Assembly (NCBI RefSeq): GCF_902826655.1
Contig: NZ_CADEFR010000009.1
Location: 1-64,000 of the forward strand
Origin: an uncultured Methylibium sp.
GTDB taxonomy: Bacteria > Pseudomonadota > Gammaproteobacteria > Burkholderiales > Burkholderiaceae_C
Direction: 5' to 3'
DNA length: 64,000 nt
The notes beneath the pieces are model-generated. The model worked only from the letters and a program-made list of their open reading frames with translations, was not told the DNA's origin and did not search any database. Below, one piece after another: positions 25,955-33,669 of the stretch. How positions within the stretch are numbered: position 1 is the first letter of the stretch; the number at the start of each line of letters is the position of its first letter. Position numbers and translations under genes: made by a program.

Positions 25955-26992
25955 TCAGGCGTAGCGCCGGCGCGCCAGCGCCGCCCCGGCCGCCAGGGCC
26001 TGCAGCTTCTTCAGCGCCACCTCGCGGTCCATCGGCGCCAGGCCGCAGTTGGTGCAGGGGAAGAGCCTCTCCTTGCGGACGAACTGCAGCGCGCGACCGA
26101 TGGTATCGGCGACCTGCTCGGGCGTCTCGATCTCGGCGCTGGCGACATCGATCACGCCGACCAGCACGTCCTTGCCGTCCAGCAGCTTCATCAGGTCGGG
26201 CGGCACGTGCGAGTGGTAGCACTCGAGGCTCACCTGGTCGATCGAGCTCTTCGCGAGCGCCGGGAACACCTGCTCGTACTGGCGCCACTCGTCGCCGAGC
26301 GCGTTCTTCCAGTCGATGTTGGCCTGGATGCCGTAGCCGTAGCAGATGTGCACGGCGGTCGTGCAGGTGAGGCCCTGCGCCGCACGCTCCAGCGCCTTCA
26401 CGCCCCAGTCGGCCGCCTCGGCCATGTAGACGTTGAAGGCCGGCTCGTCGAACTGGATGATGTCCACGCCGTCGGCCTGCAGCGCCAGCGCCTCCTGGTT
26501 CAGCAGTTCGGCGAACGCAAAGGCCATCTTCACGCGGTCGCCGTAGTGGCGGTCGGCCACCGTGTCGACGATGGTCATCGGTCCCGGCAACGTGAACTTC
26601 AGCTTCTTCGTGGTGTGGGCCCGCGCGAAACGCGCCTCCATCGCATGCACCCGGCCTCGGAGCTTCAGCGGCGCGACCACCTGGGGCACCATCGCCTTGT
26701 AGCGGTCGTTGCGGATGCCCATCTCGACCTTGTGCTCGAAGTCGATGCCGTCGACCTTCTCGAGGAAGCCGTGCACGAAGTGCTGCCGCGCCTGCTCGCC
26801 GTCGCCGACGATGTCCAGGCCGGCATCCTCCTGGGCCTTGATCCACAACAGCGTCGCATCGCACTTGGCCTGGTCGAGCTCGGCGCCCTGCGCCTTCCAT
26901 TGCGGCCACAGCTTGTTGGTCTCGGCCAGCCAGCCCGGCTTGGGCAGGCTGCCGGCCAGCGTCGTCGGGAACAGCGGTCGATCCTGGGCCAT
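25955..26992 (-). CDS. short (core) cobalamin-independent methionine synthase
   Basis: 345-residue protein matching only the C-terminal catalytic half of MetE. The zinc-binding His and Cys are in VHICYGYG, with a further cysteine in FPCTNCGLAP, and the active-site aspartate is in IIQFDEPAF. Short MetE proteins make methionine from homocysteine, but many do not use methyltetrahydrofolate directly and work with a partner gene; no DUF1852-type partner is adjacent here. The ATG has GAGGAG upstream. Single gene, divergent from an SRPBCC gene. Confidence 0.85.
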   Translation of the reverse strand: MAQDRPLFPTTLAGSLPKPGWLAETNKLWPQWKAQGAELDQAKCDATLLWIKAQEDAGLDIVGDGEQARQHFVHGFLEKVDGIDFEHKVEMGIRNDRYKAMVPQVVAPLKLRGRVHAMEARFARAHTTKKLKFTLPGPMTIVDTVADRHYGDRVKMAFAFAELLNQEALALQADGVDIIQFDEPAFNVYMAEAADWGVKALERAAQGLTCTTAVHICYGYGIQANIDWKNALGDEWRQYEQVFPALAKSSIDQVSLECYHSHVPPDLMKLLDGKDVLVGVIDVASAEIETPEQVADTIGRALQFVRKERLFPCTNCGLAPMDREVALKKLQALAAGAALARRRYA

Positions 26993-27107
26993 CGTCGTCT
27001 CCTCGTGGTCGGGTGCCGGACGATTATCGATAGCCGCGATGGACAGTGCCGCTGGCCGGTCTTAGGCTTCCCGGCGAGCGGCGTGCCATGCCGCCGAGGA
27101 GCGCACG

Positions 27108-27644
27108 ATGCTGATCCGGGCCCTGAAGTGGCTGGTGGCGCTGATCCTGGCCCTGGTGCTGGTGATCGCCGTCGGCGGCATGCTGCTGTCGCCGAAGTTC
27201 CAGGTCACGCGCACGCAGCAGGTCAAGGCGCCACCCGACAAGGTCTACGCCCTCGTCGTTGCGCCGCGCGCGTGGGCTCAGTGGTCGGCATGGAACCGGC
27301 GCGACCCGGCGATGACCATCGCCTACAGCGGCCCGGACAGCGGCACCGGCGCCGCCTGGGACTGGAAGAGCACGAGCCAGGGCAACGGCGGCATGCGCCT
27401 CACCGCGGCCGAGCCGCCGCTGCGCGTCGCCTACGAGATCCGCTTCGAGGGCTTCAGCAGCGTGTCGACGGGCGAACTGCGCTTCAAGGCGGCAGGCGAC
27501 GGCACCGAGGTGACCTGGCGCATGGACGGCGACATGGGCGGCAACCCGCTGTACCGCTGGTTCGCGCTGTTCTCCGACCAGATGATCGGCAAGGACTTCT
27601 CGGAAGGCCTGGCGAACCTCAAGGCCGTGGCCGAGCGGCCCTGA
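27108..27644 (+). CDS. membrane-anchored SRPBCC family protein
   Basis: 178-residue protein with one N-terminal transmembrane helix (about 5-27) and a polyketide-cyclase-like SRPBCC domain (VKAPPDKVYALVVAPRAWAQWSAW at its start). The ligand and role are unknown. GAGGAG lies about six bases before the ATG. Divergent from the methionine synthase gene. Confidence 0.8.
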   Translation: MLIRALKWLVALILALVLVIAVGGMLLSPKFQVTRTQQVKAPPDKVYALVVAPRAWAQWSAWNRRDPAMTIAYSGPDSGTGAAWDWKSTSQGNGGMRLTAAEPPLRVAYEIRFEGFSSVSTGELRFKAAGDGTEVTWRMDGDMGGNPLYRWFALFSDQMIGKDFSEGLANLKAVAERP

Positions 27645-27666
27645 TGGCCCGGCGCGCGGCGGCGCG

Positions 27667-28194
27667 TCACTTGCCGCGCTGGATGGCGAAGTAGTCCGCC
27701 TCGTCGTAGGCGCGGTCGGCGCAGTCGGCCTGCCAGCCCTGCCGCACCTGGTTGCCGGCCTGCACGCGCGCATTGAAGGCCGGCAGCCGCGTGTTGTAGT
27801 CGGCGACGCGCTGGTCGCGCGCCCGTTCGCGTTCGGCGCGCTGGGCCAGCTTGGCGTTGAAGGCCGCGATCGCCTCTTCCTTGGTGGTGTCGACCGCTGC
27901 GCGCTCGGCCTGCAGCGCCGTCGCTTCGCTCTCCAGCTCGGCATCAGCCCGCGCGATCGCCGCCTTGTCGGCATCCAGCGCGGCCTGCGCCTGCGCCGTT
28001 TCGGCGTCCTGTTCCTTCAGCGCCTTCTGCTTCGCGAGGCACTGGCGGAGCTGGTCGCGCGTCAGCAGCTTGCCGGTCGGCTTGCCGCTGCCCAGGCTCA
28101 GCGTGTTGCCCTTCTTCGGGGCCGGGTCGGCCGCCCCGGCCGCCGGCGGCAGCAGCAGCAGCGCCGCGGCGAGCAGCAGGTACTTCGTCGTCAT
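27667..28194 (-). CDS. exported coiled-coil protein of unknown function
   Basis: 175-residue protein, family not recognised. Signal peptide about 1-21 (LLLAAALLLLPPAAGA). Residues about 45-140 are rich in Ala, Glu, Gln and Lys and should form a long helical coiled coil, followed by a C-terminal segment with a cysteine (WQADCADRAYDEADYF); one more cysteine is near residue 52. GAGGA precedes the ATG. It converges with the SRPBCC gene and is divergent from doxX. Confidence 0.7.
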   Translation of the reverse strand: MTTKYLLLAAALLLLPPAAGAADPAPKKGNTLSLGSGKPTGKLLTRDQLRQCLAKQKALKEQDAETAQAQAALDADKAAIARADAELESEATALQAERAAVDTTKEEAIAAFNAKLAQRAERERARDQRVADYNTRLPAFNARVQAGNQVRQGWQADCADRAYDEADYFAIQRGK

Positions 28195-28373
28195 CGTCGA
28201 TCCTCGCGAGGTGCGCCGCGCCGTACGCGGCCAGGGTGCCCGGACGCCGCGGGTGGCGGCGAGGCGCGCATGATGCCATCGGCCGACACCGCCTTGCCGC
28301 GCCGCGCCGGCCGGTGCTAGCCTCGCTCGCCTCGGTGCCGTTGCGGGGACTCCCACCACTCCAAGGAACCACC

Positions 28374-28775
28374 ATGAGCTTCTTCCGTCAGTTCGGCCCC
28401 CTGCTCGGCCGCGCGCTGATCGCCCTGCTGTTCATCCCCGCCGGCATCGGCAAGATCGCGGGCTTCCAGGGCACGGCCGGCTACATCGCCTCGAAGGGGC
28501 TACCGTTGCCCGAGGTGGCGGCGGCCGGCACCATCGTCGTCGAGGTCGGCGTGGCGCTGGCGCTGCTGGTCGGCTTCAAGGCGCGCTGGGCCGCGTTGAT
28601 CCTGGCGCTGTTCACCGTCGTCGCGGCCGTGCTGTTCCACAACTTCTGGGCCATGCCGGCCGACCAGCAGATGGCGCAGCAGATCAACTTCTTCAAGAAC
28701 CTCGCGATCGCCGGCGGCCTGCTGTTCGTCGTGGCCTACGGCGCCGGACCGAAGTCGCTCGACCGGGAGGGCTGA
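28374..28775 (+). CDS. DoxX-family membrane protein
   Basis: 133-residue, four-helix inner-membrane protein of the DoxX/SURF4-like family. The motif FIPAGIGKIAGFQGTAGYIASKGLP is typical of bacterial DoxX proteins linked to redox or thiol stress and sometimes annotated as quinol oxidase-associated. AAGGAA lies six bases before the ATG. The chromate transporter pair follows 35 bases downstream and may share the transcript. Confidence 0.85.
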   Translation: MSFFRQFGPLLGRALIALLFIPAGIGKIAGFQGTAGYIASKGLPLPEVAAAGTIVVEVGVALALLVGFKARWAALILALFTVVAAVLFHNFWAMPADQQMAQQINFFKNLAIAGGLLFVVAYGAGPKSLDREG

Positions 28776-28810
28776 CCCGGCATCCGGCATGCGGCGACTA
28801 CCATCGCCGC

Positions 28811-29404
28811 ATGACCGACGACGACGCGGCGCCGCTGGCGCGCCCGGCCTCCTGCACCGAGCTGTTCACGGCCTTCACCGCCCTGGCGCTGCAGGGTTTC
28901 GGCGGCGTGCTGGCGGTCGCCCAGCGCGTGCTGTGCGAAGACCGGCGCTGGCTGAGCAAGGCCGAGTTCCTCGAGATGCTGGCGCTGGCGCAGGTGCTGC
29001 CCGGGCCCAACGTCTGCAACCTGTCGCTGATGGTCGGTGACCGCTGGTTCGGCACGCGCGGTGCCTTCGCCGCGCTCGCCGGGATGATGGCCGTGCCCCT
29101 GCTGATCGTCCTGGCCGCGATCGCGCTGTACGCACAGTTCGCCAGTCACCCGCTGGTCGCCGGGGCGCTGCGCGGCATGGGCGCCGTGGCGGCCGGGATG
29201 ATCGTCGGCACGGCTGTCAAGCTGGCCGGCCCGCTGCGCGCCAGCCCGCTCGGACTGCCGGTTGTCGCCTTGCTGGGCGGCGCCTGCTTCGCGGCGGTCG
29301 CGCTGCTGCGCTGGCCGCTGGTGTGGGTGCTGCTGGGGCTCGGCCTGCTGGCCTGCGGGCTGGCGTGGCGGCGCCTGGCGCCGTCGGCGGAGCGCGGCGC
29401 ATGA
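28811..29404 (+). CDS. chromate transporter, first short CHR subunit
   Basis: 197-residue CHR-domain membrane protein with about six helices. ALQGFGGVLAVAQR and AQVLPGPNVCNLSLMVG are the conserved CHR motifs (GFGG and PGP). Short-chain CHR proteins occur as tandem pairs that together equal one long ChrA; the second half follows 58 bases downstream. Such pairs export chromate, though some family members have other roles. Confidence 0.88.
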   Translation: MTDDDAAPLARPASCTELFTAFTALALQGFGGVLAVAQRVLCEDRRWLSKAEFLEMLALAQVLPGPNVCNLSLMVGDRWFGTRGAFAALAGMMAVPLLIVLAAIALYAQFASHPLVAGALRGMGAVAAGMIVGTAVKLAGPLRASPLGLPVVALLGGACFAAVALLRWPLVWVLLGLGLLACGLAWRRLAPSAERGA

Positions 29405-29462
29405 GCGCGCCGGGCCGCTCTCGAGCGCGAATCCCGGAGCGCTCTGCGCGGAGGGTCGACCC

Positions 29463-29996
29463 ATGAGCGGCCCAGAGGCGTCGACGCTGCTGTCGCTGTT
29501 CGGCCACTTCCTGCTGCTGTCGCTGCTGTCGATCGGCGGCGCCATCACGGTGGCGCCGGACATGCACCGCTGGATGGTGGCCGAGCAGCACATGCTGACC
29601 GATCCGCAGTTCGCGTCGGCCATCGCGATCGCGCAGGCCGCCCCCGGCCCCAACGTGCTGTTCGTGCCCCTGCTCGGCTTTCAGGCCGCGGGGCTCGCCG
29701 GGGCGGTGGCGACGCTCGTCGGCATCATGCTGCCCTCGGCGACCCTGGCGCTGCTGGCGACCCGCTGGGGCCACGCGCGCCAGGACTGGCGCGCGGTGCG
29801 AGCCTTCAAGACCGGCATGGCACCGATCACGCTGGCGCTGATCGCCGCGACCGGTTGGCTGCTCGCCGCCCCGTGGGGCGAATGGCGTCCCTTGCTGCTG
29901 ACCGCCGCCGCGGCGCTGCTGGTCTGGCGCACCCGGCTGCACCTGCTGTGGCTGATCGGCGCCGGCGCCGCGCTGGGCATGGCGGGCTGGGTGTGA
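29463..29996 (+). CDS. chromate transporter, second short CHR subunit
   Basis: 177-residue partner of the preceding CHR protein. SLLSIGGAITVAPDMHRWMV and AQAAPGPNVLFVPLLG are the equivalents of the two conserved motifs. GGAGGG lies about seven bases before the ATG. Pairs of this type are thought to insert with opposite topologies to make a working transporter. A GNAT gene follows by seven bases. Confidence 0.88.
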   Translation: MSGPEASTLLSLFGHFLLLSLLSIGGAITVAPDMHRWMVAEQHMLTDPQFASAIAIAQAAPGPNVLFVPLLGFQAAGLAGAVATLVGIMLPSATLALLATRWGHARQDWRAVRAFKTGMAPITLALIAATGWLLAAPWGEWRPLLLTAAAALLVWRTRLHLLWLIGAGAALGMAGWV

Positions 29997-30003
29997 GAGC
30001 CGC

Positions 30004-30282
30004 ATGACGACCGTCGTCCACAACGCCGCGGCCTCGCGCTTCGAGGCGCTGGTCGACGGACTGCAGTGCGTCGCCGACTACGAGCTGCGGCGCGGCGTGA
30101 TGGTGATGCATCACACCTACGTGCCTGCCGCGCTGCGCGACCGGGGCCTGGCGGCCGCGCTGGTGCGCGAAGCTTTCGCGTACGCGGCTTCGCAGGGACT
30201 CAGGATCCGGCCGCAATGCTCGTACGTGTCGAGCTACGTGCGCCGCCACCCGGAGACCCGGGACCTGATTGCGTCGGTTTGA
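30004..30282 (+). CDS. small GNAT-like N-acetyltransferase (YjdJ type)
   Basis: 92-residue minimal GNAT protein. The core YVPAALRDRGLAAALVREAFAYAASQG includes the R/Q-x-x-G-x-A/G acetyl-CoA loop (RDRGLAAAL). Members of this small family acetylate unknown amines. It starts seven bases after the chromate transporter gene and is probably cotranscribed. Confidence 0.85.
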   Translation: MTTVVHNAAASRFEALVDGLQCVADYELRRGVMVMHHTYVPAALRDRGLAAALVREAFAYAASQGLRIRPQCSYVSSYVRRHPETRDLIASV

Positions 30283-30533
30283 AACCGGCCCTGTCACCGA
30301 GCAATCCGACCGGAATGAGGGGGCGGGACCCCCCGTTCGCGGCATAGCCGCGCGATCATCCGTGCCGAGAATGCAAAGCGTCGAGGCCCCGCTGCCCCGC
30401 CCCCCAGGCGACGGCGACGGAGCGCAGACGACGGGTCGAGCTTCCGGGCCCTGGGCTCCCTGCGGGGAGTCCACCAACAGGAGCACCAATCGAGGCCCCT
30501 GCCCCCGTCACCGGCGGCAGGGGCTTCCCACAT
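30283..30533. other. structured intergenic region with four hairpins
   Basis: No gene is seen. Four perfect inverted repeats follow each other: 30319-30334 (five G/C pairs), 30338-30352 (CGCGGC/GCCGCG), 30456-30469 (CTCCC/GGGAG) and 30495-30524 (GCCCCTGCC/GGCAGGGGC). The last lies nine bases past the stop of the leftward CNNM gene and may terminate it, but there is no T-run. The layout resembles a dispersed intergenic repeat or structured RNA. Confidence 0.4.
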
Positions 30534-31835
30534 TCAGGCCCCGGTCTCGCCGGGCAGGCGCGTCACCATCACCTGGTCGATCTTGTGGTTGTCGACGTCG
30601 AGCACCTCGAAGCGGTGCCCGGCGACGCTGACGCAGTCGGTGCGGCGCGGGATGCGCCGCAGCATCACCATCAGGAAGCCCGCCAGCGTGTCGTACTGGC
30701 CCTGGTGCGGCAGTTCGTCCAGTTCCAGCGCGCGCAGCACGTCGGGGATCGGCGTCAGGCCGTCGATCAGCCAGGAGTTCTGGTCGCGCCGGACGATCTG
30801 CTCCTCGGCCCAGGGCGAGACCAGGTCGCCCATCACCGTGCTCATCACGTCGTTGAGCGTGATCACGCCGACCACCAGGCTGTACTCGTTCATGATGACC
30901 GCGAAGTCGTCGTGCGCGGTACGGAACTGCTCGATCACCTCCGACAGCGTGAGCCGGTCCGGGATCACCAGCACCTTGTGCAGCACGCCCTCGGCGTCGA
31001 GCTCGATCGACTGCTGGTTCAGCACGCGGATCAGCAGGTCCTTCGCGTCGACGTAGCCCAGCACGTGGTCGATGTCGCCGTCGCAGACCAGGTAGGTGGA
31101 GTGCGGGTTCGAGGTGATGCGCGCGCGGATCAGCTCCGGCGGGTCGTCGCGCAGGAAGTGCACGATGCGGTCGCGCGCGGTCATCGCGCTCTCGACCGTG
31201 CGCGTGTCGAGCTCGAAGACGTTGGCGATCAGCTGCTGCTCCTCGTGCGCCAGCAGCCCGCCGGCGGCGCCGGCCTCCGCCATCGCCAGGATGTCGGCGT
31301 GCGTGACGCGGTCGTCGCGCGTCGTCTTGATGCCGAACAGCGCGAACAGCGCGTCGGCCGCCTTGTCGAAGACCCAGACCACCGGCTTGAGCAGACCCGT
31401 CAGTGCGCGCATCGGCCCGATCAGCTGGAGCGCCACCGCTTCCGGATTGCTGAGCCCCAGCCGCTTGGGGAAGAGATCGGCGAACAGGATGAACACCGCC
31501 GTGATGGCCAGGAAGGACAGCAGGAAACCGGCGGTCTGCGCGGTCTCGGGCGCCATCACCGCGCCGAGCCAGCGCGTCAGCGTCGGCGTCAGCGCGCCTT
31601 CGCCGACGATGCCGCCGAGGATCGCCACCGCGTTCAGCCCGATCTGCACCACCGTCACGTAGTGGCCCGGCTGCTCCTGCACGGCCAGCACCTGCAGCGC
31701 GCGCCCATCGCCGTCGTCGGCCATCTGCCGCAGCCGCTGGCGTCGCGCCGCCGCCAGCGACAGCTCGGCCATCGAGAAGAAGGCGCTGGCGCCGATCAGG
31801 GCGACGATGACGATGAGGCTGGTGCCGGCGTCCAT
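30534..31835 (-). CDS. CNNM/CorC-family transporter-like protein with CBS domains
   Basis: 433-residue membrane protein of the HlyC/CorC family. It has an N-terminal DUF21/CNNM domain with four helices (about 1-185), a CBS pair (about 205-330), and a C-terminal CorC_HlyC domain (about 345-430). Members affect magnesium and cobalt homeostasis; the old name hemolysin is misleading. The ATG at 31835 fits the family start; an ATG 30 bases upstream has a better ribosome site (GGAAG) and would add ten residues. Divergent from the small Moco-domain protein gene. Confidence 0.88.
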   Translation of the reverse strand: MDAGTSLIVIVALIGASAFFSMAELSLAAARRQRLRQMADDGDGRALQVLAVQEQPGHYVTVVQIGLNAVAILGGIVGEGALTPTLTRWLGAVMAPETAQTAGFLLSFLAITAVFILFADLFPKRLGLSNPEAVALQLIGPMRALTGLLKPVVWVFDKAADALFALFGIKTTRDDRVTHADILAMAEAGAAGGLLAHEEQQLIANVFELDTRTVESAMTARDRIVHFLRDDPPELIRARITSNPHSTYLVCDGDIDHVLGYVDAKDLLIRVLNQQSIELDAEGVLHKVLVIPDRLTLSEVIEQFRTAHDDFAVIMNEYSLVVGVITLNDVMSTVMGDLVSPWAEEQIVRRDQNSWLIDGLTPIPDVLRALELDELPHQGQYDTLAGFLMVMLRRIPRRTDCVSVAGHRFEVLDVDNHKIDQVMVTRLPGETGA

Positions 31836-31890
31836 GCTGCCGGGCAGTGTAGCCAGCGGTAGCATCGTCGCGAGCTTCCGGAGCTGCCCG

Positions 31891-32424
31891 ATGCGCCTGT
31901 GCCCCCGCCCCTTCGTCCCGCTGCTGCTGGCGCTGCTGACTGCCGGCACGATCGCCTGCCCGAGCGACCCGTCGCCGCGCGAGGCGGGCGTCCTGCTGTC
32001 GGCCCAGGTCAGCGATGCCGCACCCCTGGCGCTGCGGCGCGCCGACCTCGAGTCGCTGCCGCCGCAGAGCGTCAGCAGCAAGCGCGTGATCGAGCGCAAC
32101 GGCGCGCGCGACGAGCAGACGCTGGTCTACGGCGGCTGGCTGCTGCGCGACGTGCTGGCGCGCGCCGGCTTCGGCGATGGCCAGCGCGGCGCGCGCACCT
32201 GGGTGGTCGAGGCGGTCGCGACCGACGGCTACCGGGCCGTGTTCTCGTGGGGCGAGCTCTACAACAGCGCGCTCGGCGACCAGGTCTACGTGATCGGCTC
32301 GCAGGACGGCAAGCCGCTCGATGCGGTCGCCGGCCCGCTGTCGCTGCGCTCGCTGGCCGACCTGCGCCCCGGAGCCCGCCACGTGCGCAACCTGTGCGCG
32401 CTGCAGGTGCGGCCGCTGCGCTGA
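31891..32424 (+). CDS. small exported molybdopterin-dependent oxidoreductase domain protein
   Basis: 177-residue protein with a signal peptide (about 1-22) and a compact sulfite-oxidase-type molybdopterin fold (about 40-175), marked by VYGGWLLRDVLARAGF, VVEATDGYRAVFSW-like and VGPLSLR-like segments. It lacks the invariant cysteine that ligates molybdenum in true sulfite oxidases in the expected place, so catalysis is uncertain. GGAG precedes the ATG at seven bases. The PPC-domain gene follows by nine bases. Confidence 0.78.
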   Translation: MRLCPRPFVPLLLALLTAGTIACPSDPSPREAGVLLSAQVSDAAPLALRRADLESLPPQSVSSKRVIERNGARDEQTLVYGGWLLRDVLARAGFGDGQRGARTWVVEAVATDGYRAVFSWGELYNSALGDQVYVIGSQDGKPLDAVAGPLSLRSLADLRPGARHVRNLCALQVRPLR

Positions 32425-32433
32425 TCGCCGCCG

Positions 32434-32838
32434 ATGCCGACCCCGATGCGCCTCGCGCTCCGCCTCGAACCCGGCACCGACCTGCGGCTCGGCCTGGAAG
32501 CGCTGGCGCGCGATCGCGGCTGGCCGGCGGCTTTCGTCGTCGCCGGCATCGGCAGCCTGCGCGTCACGGCCCTGCGCCTGGCCGACGCCGCCGAGCCGAC
32601 CTGGCTGCACGGGCCGGTCGAGCTGCTGACGCTCGCGGGCTCGCTGTCGCCGGACGGCGCCCACCTGCACGCCAGCGTGGCCGACGCGCAGGGACGCGTG
32701 ACCGGTGGCCACGTCGCGGCCGGCTGCGAAGTGCGCACGACCGTGGAACTGCTGGTCGAGCTGCTCGAGCAGCAGGCCTTCACGCGGGCCTTCGATGCGC
32801 AGACCGGCTACGCCGAGCTGAAGATCGACGCGCGCTGA
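32434..32838 (+). CDS. PPC (DUF296) domain protein
   Basis: 134-residue single PPC domain. FVVAGIGSLRVTALRLADA and GGHVAAGCEVRTTVELL are the two conserved segments. In plants the domain is joined to AT-hooks; stand-alone bacterial PPC proteins form trimers and their function is unknown. The usual label DNA-binding protein is not supported by any motif here. It follows the Moco-domain gene closely. Confidence 0.85.
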   Translation: MPTPMRLALRLEPGTDLRLGLEALARDRGWPAAFVVAGIGSLRVTALRLADAAEPTWLHGPVELLTLAGSLSPDGAHLHASVADAQGRVTGGHVAAGCEVRTTVELLVELLEQQAFTRAFDAQTGYAELKIDAR

Positions 32839-32844
32839 GGCGGC

Positions 32845-33669
32845 TCAGCCGCGCCCGCCGACAAAGGCCGCGAGGGCGGCATCGAAGGCCTGGGGCTCGT
32901 CCAGGTTGGGCAGATGCCCGGCGCCGTCCAAGACGAGCGGCTGCGCGCCGGCGATCGCCGCGACGAGCGCCGCGCAGCGCTCCTGCAGATGAGGAAAGTC
33001 GAGCGTGCCCCAGGCGACCAGCGTCGGCTGGCGCAGGCGATCGAGCCGCTCCCAGGCCGGCGGCGGATCGAGCGCGCGGCCCACGTCGCCGGCACGCAGC
33101 GCGATGCCGTTCATCGAGAGGAAGAGTTCGCGGGCCGGCCCCTGCACGCGACCCGCCTCGCCGGACACGCCGTCGAGCCAGAGGCGGGCCTCGACCTCGT
33201 TGAGGCGATCCGCATCGCCGCTCGCCTCGGCCGCTTCGCAGGCATCGACCAGCTGCCGGATCGCCGGCGCGAAGGCCTCGGGCTCAGGCGCGCCGCTGAC
33301 CGCCGGCGCCACCAGCACCAGGCCGAGCACGCGGCGCGGCTGCGCCAGCGCAGCGTCGAGCGCGATGCGCCCGCCCTGCGAGCAGCCGACGAGCACCGCA
33401 CTGCGCAGGCCCGCCGCGTCCATCGCGGCCCACAGGTCATCGACCTGGGCATAGGTCTGGGCCTGCGCGACGCGGGTCTCGCCGAAGCCGCGGCGGTCGT
33501 AGGCCAGCACCGGGTGGGCCGGCGCAAAGCTCGCCAGCTGCGCCTGCCACATGCGCCGGTCGGCCACGCCGGCATGCAGGAAGACCAGCGGCACGCCGCT
33601 GGCGCCGGGTCGCGACTCGTGCTCGGCGACCAGGGTCGCCGCGGCGCGCCGGACCTCGAGCCGCGCCAC
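32845..33669 (-). CDS. alpha/beta-fold hydrolase
   Basis: 274-residue hydrolase. The nucleophile elbow GCSQGG holds the catalytic serine near residue 96, the acid is in WGTLDFPHL and the histidine is in GAGHLPN. The oxyanion region is VFLHAGVADRRMW. The start is a GTG placed directly after the stop of the acyl-CoA synthetase gene, so the two are coupled. Substrate unknown; coupling suggests an ester or thioester from the same pathway. Confidence 0.86.
   Translation of the reverse strand: MARLEVRRAAATLVAEHESRPGASGVPLVFLHAGVADRRMWQAQLASFAPAHPVLAYDRRGFGETRVAQAQTYAQVDDLWAAMDAAGLRSAVLVGCSQGGRIALDAALAQPRRVLGLVLVAPAVSGAPEPEAFAPAIRQLVDACEAAEASGDADRLNEVEARLWLDGVSGEAGRVQGPARELFLSMNGIALRAGDVGRALDPPPAWERLDRLRQPTLVAWGTLDFPHLQERCAALVAAIAGAQPLVLDGAGHLPNLDEPQAFDAALAAFVGGRG

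Noticed and set aside
28340-28376. Similarity between the doxX leader and 30462-30486
   Set aside because: About 15 matching GC-rich bases with gaps are not enough to call a repeat in DNA of this composition.
32434-32838. Annotation of the PPC protein as a DNA-binding protein
   Set aside because: No AT-hook or helix-turn-helix is present; the label comes from plant fusions.
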